Source of the DNA: Ruminococcaceae bacterium UBA1244
GTDB taxonomy: Bacteria; Bacillota; Clostridia; Oscillospirales; Acutalibacteraceae
Assembly (NCBI GenBank): GCA_002308635.1
Contig: DBWG01000118.1
Coordinates: 5,313-13,338, forward strand
Length of the DNA stretch: 8,026 nucleotides
Reading direction: 5' to 3'
Each line of letters opens with the position of its first letter. Position 1 is the first letter of the stretch. The position numbers were made by a program, and so were the translations under genes. The notes beneath the pieces are model-generated. The model did not search any database. It worked only from the letters and a program-made list of their open reading frames with translations, and had not been told where the DNA came from. Below, piece after piece: positions 1-6,739 of the stretch.

Positions 1-521
1 CCAGCCATTATATCCGGATTGGGCTTTCCGCTTTTAAGCGGCGGAGTTACCATTATAAGCTCCTTGACACCTGCGATCTTTGCGGGAATGGCATTCATAA
101 GAACCGATGACGGATAAGCCGCCGTACCGCCCGGAACATAAAGTCCTACTCTTGCAAGACCTCTTATCCTCTGTCCCATGATAACGCCGTTTTCCTTTGT
201 GGTGAGCCAGCTCTGCTGTTTCTGACGCTCGTGGAAGTCACGTATATTTGCGGCGGCTTTTCTGAGAGTTTCAACAAATTCCGGATCGCACTCGTTAATT
301 GACGCTTCTATCTGCTCTCTCGGAACTTCGAGAGCATCGGGTGCTTTGCCGTCAAATTTTATGGTGTATTCTATAACAGCCTTATCCTTGTTCACTCTTA
401 CGTTTTCGATTATATCACGGACTATCTCCGTCACATTGTCGTTTGTACTGCGGTTGCGTTCCTCGACCTTGCGGAGAAATTCATATTCTTTTGTACCGTC
501 AGCCTTGATAATATTTATCAT
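1..521 (-). CDS. hisD: Histidinol dehydrogenase, N-terminal part (cut by window edge)
   Basis: Histidinol dehydrogenase carries out the last two steps of histidine synthesis, oxidising L-histidinol to L-histidine with two NAD+; it is a cytoplasmic zinc enzyme. Only the first 173 residues are visible, against about 430 in the family, so the zinc ligands and catalytic Glu-His pair of the C-terminal half lie outside. The best family signature is at residues 125-161: VGLYVPGGTAAYPSSVLMN, then PAKIAGVKEL and a PP pair. Upstream, residues 55-58 read KFDG, a common HisD element. The ATG at 521 overlaps the hisG stop by four bases (ATGA), with AGGA ten bases before it, so translation is probably coupled to hisG. 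No frameshift or stop is seen in the visible part. The identification is very secure. Confidence 0.96.
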   Translation of the reverse strand, partial: MINIIKADGTKEYEFLRKVEERNRSTNDNVTEIVRDIIENVRVNKDKAVIEYTIKFDGKAPDALEVPREQIEASINECDPEFVETLRKAAANIRDFHERQKQQSWLTTKENGVIMGQRIRGLARVGLYVPGGTAAYPSSVLMNAIPAKIAGVKELIMVTPPLKSGKPNPDIMA

Positions 522-1159
522 TGCATCTTCTTCCTTTCATCTTCCATTTTCTTTGCAAGCTCTTCTATCTCTGTCTTGCGGAGCTTCAGGCTTGCAGTAT
601 TGGCAATAAGCCTTGCCGATATGGACGCTACGTTGTCCTCGATAATCACAAGTCCGTTTTCTTTGAGTGTAGAACCTGTTTCAACGATATCGACTATCGC
701 ATCCGAAAGTCCTAAAAGCGGCGCAAGCTCTACGGAACCCTCTATCTTTATTATACGGATGTCCATTCCCTTGCCTTCAAAGAAAAATCTTGTAACGTTC
801 GGGTATTTTGTAGCGATGGTTTTTTCGTTGTAGCCTGCATAGAAGTCGGTTCCTGCCTTTCCGGCAAGAGCAAAGCGGCATTTTCCGAAGCCGAGATCAA
901 GTATCTCATAAAAGCTTCTGCCGTTTTCCATTATAGTATCCTTGCCGACAACACCGAGATCGCACACGCCGTTTTCAACGTATGTTATAACGTCCGCCGC
1001 CTTTGCAAGAACTACCTCTATTTCACCGCTGCCGATTGGAAGTATGAGCCTTCTGCCCTTTTCCCTTACGGCAGTACAGTCATATCCTGCCTTTTCAAGA
1101 AGTCCTACAGTATCCTTTTCAAGTCTGCCCTTTGTGAGAGCTATTCTTAACGGTTTCAT
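518..1159 (-). CDS. hisG: ATP phosphoribosyltransferase catalytic subunit, short form
   Basis: HisG joins ATP and PRPP to make phosphoribosyl-ATP, the first committed step of histidine synthesis. The protein has 213 residues, the length of the short HisG class. That class lacks the C-terminal histidine-sensing domain and works as a hetero-octamer with HisZ. Visible marks are LTKGRLEKD near the N-terminus (8-16), VCDLGVVGKD (65-74), and the PRPP-binding segment DAIVDIVETGSTLK (153-166). The frame stays open 34 codons further upstream, to an ATG at 1261, but that stretch is hisZ coding sequence in another frame. I chose the ATG at 1159 because the HisG homology begins there, GGAGGTG lies eight bases before it, and it overlaps the hisZ stop as ATGA. 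Its own stop overlaps the hisD start in the same way. Feedback by histidine should act through HisZ. Confidence 0.97.
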   Translation of the reverse strand: MKPLRIALTKGRLEKDTVGLLEKAGYDCTAVREKGRRLILPIGSGEIEVVLAKAADVITYVENGVCDLGVVGKDTIMENGRSFYEILDLGFGKCRFALAGKAGTDFYAGYNEKTIATKYPNVTRFFFEGKGMDIRIIKIEGSVELAPLLGLSDAIVDIVETGSTLKENGLVIIEDNVASISARLIANTASLKLRKTEIEELAKKMEDERKKMQ

Positions 1160-2358
1160 TCTCCGAACACCTCCGCTGTCCTGATCTCTTTGCCGACTAC
1201 GGTCAGCTTTTTTATACCTCTTGACTTTGCATAAGCAAGAGCCTCCTGCTCTGTTGAACAAACGCTGTTTTCTCCGGAAACTCCTGTCTGTGAAAGTGAC
1301 TGAGTATATCTTATAGCCTCTATCTCATAGCCTGTTTCTCCGAACACAAGAACATCAGGCTGTTTTTTGTCGGGGATATTTCCTCTTTTGAGCATCACTC
1401 TTGCAAGAGCATCAACGTTTATTCCGAAGCCTATTGCCGGAGCGGGCGCTTCAAAGCTGTCGAGAAGATTATCATATCTTCCGCCGATAAGAACAGGTTC
1501 ACCGGAGCCCATTACATAACCGCTGAAAACTATACTGCTGTAATAGTCGTTCCTCTGAACAAGACCGAGATCAATGATAAGTCTTTCTCCGAGACCGTAT
1601 TTTGAAAGATTGTCGTATATGTCACGGATATAGCCAAGAGCATCAAGAGCGTCCTTGTCGTCCGTAATTCGGCAGGCTTCATCAAGCACCTCTACCCCGC
1701 CAAAAAGTCCGGGAAGCTTTCTGATAACATTCACGTATGGTGTCTGTTCAAGCTTGTCAAGAGTAGAGTTCAGTGCGGAATAATTCTTGCTCTCGATGTA
1801 TGAGCGTATTTTTTCTCTTTTGCGGGCGCTTACGGGGAGTTTGTCGGCAAGAGCTTTGAAAAATCCTGCGTGTCCTATCTCAACACGGAAATCCGGCACA
1901 CATTTTGAAAGAGCGTCAATAGCCGTTGTGATAACTTCAAGGTCGGCTCTCATGCCTGATGCGCCGATAAGCTCAATACCCGCCTGCATTACCTCGTTGC
2001 TCCTGCCGGTCAGTCCGGGATTGTATCTGTATACTCTCTGGTTGTAAAAAAGTCTTATTGGCTGTTCAAGGTTTTTGAGTCTCGTTGAGACCATCCTTGC
2101 GATAGGAAGGGTAGAATCCGGACGCATTACCATGAGCCTTCCTTTGTTGTCGCTCATCTTGAACATATTCTCCATCGGTATCCCTGAAATATCCTCAGAG
2201 AACAGATCATAGAATTCTATTCCGGGAGTCATTACCTCGTGGAATCCTCTCTCCGAAAAAACCTTTCTTAAAACCGAAGAAACCGTCCTGTTTGCAAAAC
2301 ATTCTTCAAACAGAAGATCCTTTGTTCCTTCGGGAGTGATCTTTGAATAATTTTTCAT
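1156..2358 (-). CDS. hisZ: ATP phosphoribosyltransferase regulatory subunit (HisRS paralogue)
   Basis: HisZ is a class II histidyl-tRNA synthetase-like protein that does not charge tRNA. It binds the short HisG, is needed for its activity, and carries the histidine feedback site. The 400 residues show the synthetase core: a motif-2-like stretch RLFYNQRVYRYN (102-113), the histidine-pocket element RPDSTLPIAR (79-88), GGRYDNLL (292-299), and a motif-3-like PAIGFGINVDAL (307-318). In true HisRS the second histidine-site motif reads RGLDYY; here residues 266-273 are LVQRNDYY, so the catalytic arginine position holds Gln268. This fits a non-aminoacylating HisZ. The protein is also directly fused by overlap to a short hisG, the usual partner arrangement. 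The ATG at 2358 follows GAGGAGA with five bases between. It is the first gene of the operon, with its own promoter and a leader hairpin. Confidence 0.95.
   Translation of the reverse strand: MKNYSKITPEGTKDLLFEECFANRTVSSVLRKVFSERGFHEVMTPGIEFYDLFSEDISGIPMENMFKMSDNKGRLMVMRPDSTLPIARMVSTRLKNLEQPIRLFYNQRVYRYNPGLTGRSNEVMQAGIELIGASGMRADLEVITTAIDALSKCVPDFRVEIGHAGFFKALADKLPVSARKREKIRSYIESKNYSALNSTLDKLEQTPYVNVIRKLPGLFGGVEVLDEACRITDDKDALDALGYIRDIYDNLSKYGLGERLIIDLGLVQRNDYYSSIVFSGYVMGSGEPVLIGGRYDNLLDSFEAPAPAIGFGINVDALARVMLKRGNIPDKKQPDVLVFGETGYEIEAIRYTQSLSQTGVSGENSVCSTEQEALAYAKSRGIKKLTVVGKEIRTAEVFGE
1168..1174 (-). promoter_or_regulatory. Ribosome binding site that fixes the hisG start
   Basis: Reading the minus strand, GGAGGTG lies inside the last codons of hisZ and ends eight bases before the ATG at 1159. 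It is close to the full anti-16S complement and supports 1159 over the earlier in-frame ATG at 1261. Confidence 0.8.
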
Positions 2359-2380
2359 GTGTATCTCCTCATTCCTTTCC

Positions 2381-2407
2381 GAAATGAAACAGAAGTCGTT
2401 TCACTTC
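2381..2407 (-). promoter_or_regulatory. Hairpin / inverted repeat in the hisZ leader
   Basis: In the hisZ transcript, GAAGTGAAAC, a seven-base loop (GACTTCT) and GTTTCATTTC form a ten-pair stem in which one pair is G-U and all others are Watson-Crick. As DNA it contains the perfect inverted repeat TGAAAC-N7-GTTTCA. It lies between the predicted transcription start (about 2428) and the ribosome site (2364-2370), only ten bases from the latter. It could be a repressor operator or an RNA structure that tunes hisZ translation. It is not followed by a U tract, so it is not a simple terminator. Function is inferred from position alone. Confidence 0.55.
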
Positions 2408-2434
2408 ATCGTAGTAAAGCGATAATGTAATAAT

Positions 2435-2463
2435 ACAATAACATATTGCAGTGAGTTTGTCAA
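2435..2463 (-). promoter_or_regulatory. Sigma-A type promoter of the his operon
   Basis: On the minus strand a perfect -35 TTGACA (2463-2458) is followed after 17 bases by the -10 TATTGT (2440-2435, four of six consensus bases). Transcription would start near 2428, giving a leader of about 70 bases before hisZ. No other -35/-10 pair of this quality is seen before hisZ. Such a short leader leaves no room for a T-box. Confidence 0.7.
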
Positions 2464-2763
2464 TATTTTACTCTTGGTCATTATAACACAATTTTTGCCG
2501 TTTATAAAGAAATATTATAATTTTCTTCACCAAATACTAAAATCACAGCTTTTATATTCGTAATAATAAATAATTGCCGGATACAAATAATTTTCGACAT
2601 AAGAGATGAATATTCACTCGTTTTCTACGAATTTGTACTTGTTTTTATTTCTTTTGTGTGGTAATATTGAGTTAGGATAAGCGGGAATATTTTGGACTTT
2701 ACCGTTTATAGCAAACTTTGGAACACGGTTCATTGGAAACTACAACTATCTATCGATCTTCTG
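2464..2763. other. AT-rich non-coding spacer between divergent genes
   Basis: About 300 bases without a supported gene. The sequence is strongly AT-rich. It contains a separated inverted pair ATTCGTA (2556-2562) and TACGAAT (2626-2632), which could be chance. On the plus strand there is a weak possible extended -10, TGGTAATAT (about 2660-2670), with no good -35. No conserved protein fragment, RNA gene or mobile-element end was recognised in any frame. Confidence 0.5.
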
Positions 2764-2793
2764 TTGACCGACCTCATCTGACACCGGTATACT
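2764..2793 (+). promoter_or_regulatory. Sigma-A type promoter of the XRE regulator
   Basis: TTGACC (2764-2769, five of six) and TATACT (2788-2793, five of six) stand 18 bases apart on the plus strand. The start would be near 2800, leaving an untranslated leader of about 110 bases before the ATG at 2912. TGACCG (2765-2770) and its reverse complement CGGTCA (2805-2810) bracket the -10 region and might be self-operator arms, as XRE repressors often control themselves; this is a guess from position. Confidence 0.65.
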
Positions 2794-2911
2794 GAGCGTC
2801 AATGCGGTCATGCCAAAAACAAACAAAGAAAGAATATCACGATCAGAGCATTTTTCCGTCCGTACAATGAGTCAGTGTTGATAATGTTGTAATTTTTAGG
2901 AGGTTATCATT

Positions 2912-3265
2912 ATGTTCTGGAAAAGATTCTACAACCTATGCCTGCGAAGCGGAAAACGACCCAATCCTATCGGAAAGGAGATAGGCCTGTCTTCCGGCAT
3001 TATCAGCAAGTGGAAAAACGGAGGGATTCCAAACGGGGAAACACTGATAAAGCTTGCCAAATACTTCGATGTTTCAGTCGATTATCTCTTGGGACTCAGT
3101 CCTTACATAAAGATCAACGGCGAGCTTGTTCAGATGGAAAACACTGATATTGAGCTGAGAACTCAGATCAGTGAAAACGTCTCCAAACTCAACAACGAAG
3201 GTCTCAGCAAAGTTGCCGCTTATTCTAAGGATCTTGTAGATTCCCACAACTATGAACCGCAGTAA
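2912..3265 (+). CDS. Small XRE-family (Cro/CI-type) DNA-binding protein
   Basis: A 117-residue cytoplasmic transcription regulator. Residues about 17-61 form the XRE helix-turn-helix: PNPIGKEIG, then the recognition helix around SGIISKWKNG, then the typical closing stretch GETLIKLAKYFDVSVDYLLG. The C-terminal part (about 75-117) is polar and helical, with a LSKVAAYSKDLVD element like the tail of many stand-alone CI-like repressors, probably for dimerisation. AGGAGG lies eight bases before the ATG and confirms the start. It is monocistronic: it has its own promoter, runs away from hisZ, and ends at a strong terminator facing the amylase gene. No phage genes, toxin partner or peptidase lies beside it. 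The target is unknown; itself and the divergent his promoter are the nearest candidates, but nothing in the sequence proves either. Confidence 0.85.
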   Translation: MFWKRFYNLCLRSGKRPNPIGKEIGLSSGIISKWKNGGIPNGETLIKLAKYFDVSVDYLLGLSPYIKINGELVQMENTDIELRTQISENVSKLNNEGLSKVAAYSKDLVDSHNYEPQ

Positions 3266-3297
3266 TTTTCCCGTTAAGGAAAGTTTCAGATCAGCAG

Positions 3298-3334
3298 AAA
3301 AAGACCGCTGCATTTTTCGTGCAGCGGTCTTTTT
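3298..3334. terminator. Bidirectional rho-independent terminator
   Basis: A perfect 15-pair stem (3298-3312 with 3320-3334) surrounds a seven-base loop. The GC-rich core is GACCGCTGCA and its complement. It is flanked by an A tract on the left and a T tract on the right, so it reads as a terminator on both strands. It lies 32 bases after the XRE gene stop (plus) and 19 bases after the amylase stop (minus), and should insulate the two converging genes. Confidence 0.93.
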
Positions 3335-3353
3335 TGTGCGGTTTTTTAGCGCA

Positions 3354-6300
3354 TCACTTTGTGACTTTGAGCTGGAAGTATTTCTTCACGATCTTGTCGG
3401 AGCTGTCCTTTGCCTTTACGCAGATATCGTATGTTACAGCAGCACCGGGCTTTATCGTTACAGTCTTTGTTGTGCTGTAGGACTGAGCTGTTGTCCAGGT
3501 GTCCTTTGATTCCTTTTTGTAATATACGCCGTATTTTACGGTACCGCTGCCGCCTGTTGATGAAGCGGTAACAGTAACTGAGCTTCCGAGCTTGATGCTT
3601 TCTGCGGAGAGCTTGGAGGTGTTTGTAAATCCGGCTTTTTCTACTTTCAGGTTAAATGTAGTCCTGACGATATTTCCCTTGCTGTCCTTTACTTTTACAA
3701 GAACATCATAAGGAACAGCCGCAGCAGGCTTAACGCTGATCTTTGCGTTTGTGGAATAATCCTGTACCTTTGACCATGTGCTGTTTGATGACTTTTTGTA
3801 ATATACAGCATACTGATAAGGAGCTTTCCCGCCTGTTGCTGATGCAGTAACTGTAGCGGAATTGCCGAGAGTGATCGTTGTTGCAGAGATCTTTGAGGTG
3901 TTTTTCAGCGGAACCGCAGGATCGGGAATGAGCGTATATGTTTTTGCGGCAACTGTTCCGGCAGAATCCTTGACCTTTATCATTACCTGATAGTTGGCAA
4001 CTGAAGCAAGGGTGATGCTTGCGCTTGTATCAGAGCTGTAAGCCTTGATCCTTGTCCATGTTTCGGCAGAAGACTTCTTGTAATAATAAGCGTACTGATA
4101 AGGAGCCTTTCCTCCTGTTGCTGAACCGGTAATAACAACAGGTACTCCCTGTTCAAATCTCGTTGTGCTGACTTTTGATGTATTGACAAGACTTGAAGAC
4201 GTGCCTACAGTGACCTCAACTGTGTCGGTAATGCTGAATGAAGAATCCGCAGCCCTTACTGCTACGATATAAGTGCCTGTTTTTGAGGGTGTCCATGTGC
4301 AGGAATTGCTTGTGCCTGCTGATGCAAGGGTCGTTCCGTCATTTACAAGGAAGGTATATTTTACAGTACCCTTTGCATTTGAAGCATTAGCTGTGAGCGT
4401 AACTGCCTGTCCGACACCGGGCTTTGCAGTTGAAGCCGAAAGCTTTACTGAAAGCGTTGCCTGAGAAGCGGGAAGATCGGTAAGAGCCGTTCCCTTGAAG
4501 AGCTTCTTTTCGGATGTATTTGTATCGAGTCCCTTACCTGAGGGATACTGAATTCCGGAGCCGTTGTTGAAAATAATGTTGATATCTCCGCTGAGCTTTG
4601 AGGGATATTCGTATGACCAGTAGTCGCCGTTTTCGAGGGTCATAAGTTCACCCGGCCAGCCGGCATTGTTTACAACGCTTGCGCCTGATTCATTATAAGC
4701 GTAGCAGTATACCTTTGTCCACTTGTATGTTGAGTTGTCGAATACCACGCCGCCCTTTGTAAGGGTAGGATATTCTGAGCTGTCTACCTTCTTGGTAAAC
4801 TGATATGACTTTGTCTTTGTTGCACCGTCAGCCGCTGTTGCCTTTATTGTGAGTGTTACTGCGCTGCCTGTTGCGGTGTAATTACCGACAGTGATAGTCT
4901 TGGGACCGCCGGAGAAAGTGCCTGTTGCACCCTCTGAGGTGGTGTATGTTACGGTAGAAGAACCGCTGACGATCATTCTGACATCTGTTGTGTCTGTCTT
5001 GAATACGGAAGAACCGCTGTCTGCTTCTGCGGAGATGCGGATAACTGTGGGCTGAACGGGATTGACTGTACCGTAATCCTTAGTCGGATTGTAAACGACT
5101 GCGATACCGTCTGCATTCTTGACCGTACCCTTTACAGTGCCGTTTGTGACCGTAAATTTCTCACCTGAGACCTGATCTACATAAGTGCCGTCCTTCATGC
5201 CGACGCTGAGTGATACAGCACCGGGGCCTCCGCCTCTTACAATAACGATACCGGTAGTTCCTCTGAGGTTATAAGCGATATTTCCGGAAGAACCGAGCTT
5301 TTCGCTCTGACCTACGAAGAAGTTGCGGAACCTGTTTGCTGCAACAACAGCGGGGTCTGCCCAAGTAAGAGTGCCGACATCGCCAAGCTGTGTCTGTTCG
5401 TCGATGTTTTCCATGATAGTCGCTGTTGACTGTCTTGCCTTTGAAACGTCGCCTGCAAGGATATCCTTTGAATAATAGGGTCTTGCGAAGAACAGACCGG
5501 TGGAATCCTTTCTTGAAGCGATGATAGCCCATGTCTGCTTGATGACCGTATCGTTCGCATCGTATGATGAGCCGCCGCCCATATATGTGTCGTGGCTTTC
5601 CGGCCAGAGAACCGCTCTGTTGCCCTTGCCGTGGATGTATCCGCAGTAGTTTGAAGTTGCAAGTGCAGAAACACTGCCGTTCATAACGCTGTTGCGGAGG
5701 TTGTCACTGGTAGAGTTGTCTGTAAGGGACATCTTGCTGAGGTAATAGTTCTCGGCATTGGTATCGTCCAGACGGTTGAGGACTTCGCCATAGAAATATA
5801 CTCCGTCATAGCCGTTTACTTTTTTGTAGTAATCTCTTGCGCCGTCAAGAACAACATCCCAGAAGCTGCTTGCAAATGCTGAACTGTCCTTCGGGGTCTC
5901 GATATGCTTTGCAGCGTCAAAACGGAAACCGTCCGCACCGCAGTCGATACACTCTTTCAGAAGTCCAAGCACCATCTGCTGTACCTTTGAATCTCCCGTG
6001 TTGAGGTCGGGCATACCCATATTTCCCTGAGTAACGTCAAAACGTCCGTCGCTTGAATGTGTCCATGATGTGCTGATGTGCCAGTAGCTGGGGTCGGTGA
6101 GCATATCCTTATTCCAGAACTCGCCTACCTGCGGAGAAACGTCAGAAAGAACTGTTTTCTGGTTTTCCGCAAGAGACTTGCTCTTGTCGCCGATGATATA
6201 GCCCTTGATGTTGCCCATGTGGTTGGCAACGATATCGACAATGACCTTTACGCCGTACTTTTCAGCCTCGTCACACATCTCTTTGAATTCCTGCTTTGTA

Positions 6301-6725
6301 CCGTACCATGTGTAGCCGTTGTCGCAGATAGAGAACGTTACCGGCTGATAAGCCTTCCACCAGTTTCCGTCCTCGCCGCCTGTACCGTTCGGGATGCCGA
6401 CATTACCGTAGGCAACACCCTCCCAGTAGTAGTCCTTCGGCTGCTGTACAGGAGATGTCTGTATCGAAGTATAGCCTGCCGCAGCTATATCCTTCATATA
6501 CTTCTTGATGTTTTTGTACGACCAGTTCCAGCAATGAAGGATAACACCCTCCTGTGAAGAATTCGCAAGTCCGTAGTCTGTTGTTGCAGCCGCCTGAACC
6601 GTTGTTGAAGCAAACGAAAGGCTTCCAAGTCCGGCAAATGCTGTTCCCAAGAGTGCAACAGAAAGCACCGCAGAACCTACTCTGGAAATAAAGCTTTTTT
6701 TCCTGAACAATAAAAACACTCCCAT
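3354..6725 (-). CDS. Secreted multidomain alpha-amylase (GH13, AmyE-like, CBM26)
   Basis: Hydrolyses internal alpha-1,4 bonds of starch outside the cell. Of 1123 residues, about 7-47 form a signal peptide (FRKK, a long hydrophobic core, cleavage likely near SFA or VQAAA). The GH13 barrel (about 58-470) has all four signature regions: VDIVANH (163-169), GFRFDAAKH (266-274, nucleophile Asp270), FYGEV (311-315, acid/base Glu314) and ESHD (376-379, Asp379). The wording matches subfamily GH13_28, as in B. subtilis AmyE. Domain C (about 470-546), an Ig-like domain (about 555-646) and a CBM26 starch-binding module (about 659-745, with Trp669, Tyr673, Tyr675, Trp690 and NNGSG-Q) follow in AmyE order. 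AmyE ends there (659 residues); this protein adds an Ig-like domain (about 756-840) and three ~93-residue repeats. No dockerin, LPXTG or SLH motif is seen. ATG 6725 lacks a ribosome site; TTG 6710 (residue 6) has one and may be the true start. Confidence 0.95.
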   Translation of the reverse strand: MGVFLLFRKKSFISRVGSAVLSVALLGTAFAGLGSLSFASTTVQAAATTDYGLANSSQEGVILHCWNWSYKNIKKYMKDIAAAGYTSIQTSPVQQPKDYYWEGVAYGNVGIPNGTGGEDGNWWKAYQPVTFSICDNGYTWYGTKQEFKEMCDEAEKYGVKVIVDIVANHMGNIKGYIIGDKSKSLAENQKTVLSDVSPQVGEFWNKDMLTDPSYWHISTSWTHSSDGRFDVTQGNMGMPDLNTGDSKVQQMVLGLLKECIDCGADGFRFDAAKHIETPKDSSAFASSFWDVVLDGARDYYKKVNGYDGVYFYGEVLNRLDDTNAENYYLSKMSLTDNSTSDNLRNSVMNGSVSALATSNYCGYIHGKGNRAVLWPESHDTYMGGGSSYDANDTVIKQTWAIIASRKDSTGLFFARPYYSKDILAGDVSKARQSTATIMENIDEQTQLGDVGTLTWADPAVVAANRFRNFFVGQSEKLGSSGNIAYNLRGTTGIVIVRGGGPGAVSLSVGMKDGTYVDQVSGEKFTVTNGTVKGTVKNADGIAVVYNPTKDYGTVNPVQPTVIRISAEADSGSSVFKTDTTDVRMIVSGSSTVTYTTSEGATGTFSGGPKTITVGNYTATGSAVTLTIKATAADGATKTKSYQFTKKVDSSEYPTLTKGGVVFDNSTYKWTKVYCYAYNESGASVVNNAGWPGELMTLENGDYWSYEYPSKLSGDINIIFNNGSGIQYPSGKGLDTNTSEKKLFKGTALTDLPASQATLSVKLSASTAKPGVGQAVTLTANASNAKGTVKYTFLVNDGTTLASAGTSNSCTWTPSKTGTYIVAVRAADSSFSITDTVEVTVGTSSSLVNTSKVSTTRFEQGVPVVITGSATGGKAPYQYAYYYKKSSAETWTRIKAYSSDTSASITLASVANYQVMIKVKDSAGTVAAKTYTLIPDPAVPLKNTSKISATTITLGNSATVTASATGGKAPYQYAVYYKKSSNSTWSKVQDYSTNAKISVKPAAAVPYDVLVKVKDSKGNIVRTTFNLKVEKAGFTNTSKLSAESIKLGSSVTVTASSTGGSGTVKYGVYYKKESKDTWTTAQSYSTTKTVTIKPGAAVTYDICVKAKDSSDKIVKKYFQLKVTK
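3357..4190 (-). repeat. Three tandem ~93-residue coding repeats in the amylase C-terminus
   Basis: Amylase residues about 846-939, 940-1032 and 1033-1123 are tandem copies with periods of 94 and 93 residues. Each begins NTSK(V/I/L)S, continues with a GG(K/S)-turn, a tyrosine-rich strand ending YYKK(S/E)S, a tryptophan five residues on (…TW), and a closing KVKDS or KAKDS strand. They look like Ig-like beta sandwiches. The first two copies share 29 of 32 bases between 4093-4124 and 3811-3842, which points to a fairly recent duplication or gene conversion; the third is more diverged. Role unknown: spacer, starch contact, or attachment to the cell surface. Confidence 0.85.
6719..6723 (-). promoter_or_regulatory. 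Ribosome binding site favouring a TTG start for the amylase
   Basis: On the minus strand GGGAG (6723-6719) is followed after eight bases by TTG at 6710-6708, codon 6 of the longest frame. The ATG at 6725 overlaps this site and has only AT-rich sequence before it. Starting at the TTG gives an N-terminus of MFRKKSFISR, a compact positively charged n-region typical of signal peptides. Confidence 0.55.
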
Positions 6726-6739
6726 CGTTAATATTTCGG

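Noticed and set aside
1160..1261. Longer hisG start at ATG 1261
   Set aside because: The extra 34 residues are hisZ coding sequence in another frame; HisG homology and a strong ribosome site both begin at 1159.
2408..2760. T-box riboswitch before hisZ, expected in some clostridial his operons
   Set aside because: The promoter at 2435-2463 leaves only about 70 leader bases. No T-box core (GGTGG with an antiterminator bulge) or terminator hairpin with a U tract is seen on the minus strand, even if transcription started further upstream.
2802..2881. Two overlapping small open frames (22 and 23 codons, ATG at 2802 and 2810) in the leader of the XRE gene
   Set aside because: Neither has a ribosome site, the peptides show no recognisable pattern, and short frames are expected by chance. 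I would reconsider if conserved in relatives.
6078..6557. Open frame of 159 codons on the plus strand, antisense to the amylase catalytic domain
   Set aside because: It mirrors the strongly conserved GH13 coding frame, has no ribosome site or recognisable domain, and is explained as a shadow of codon bias.
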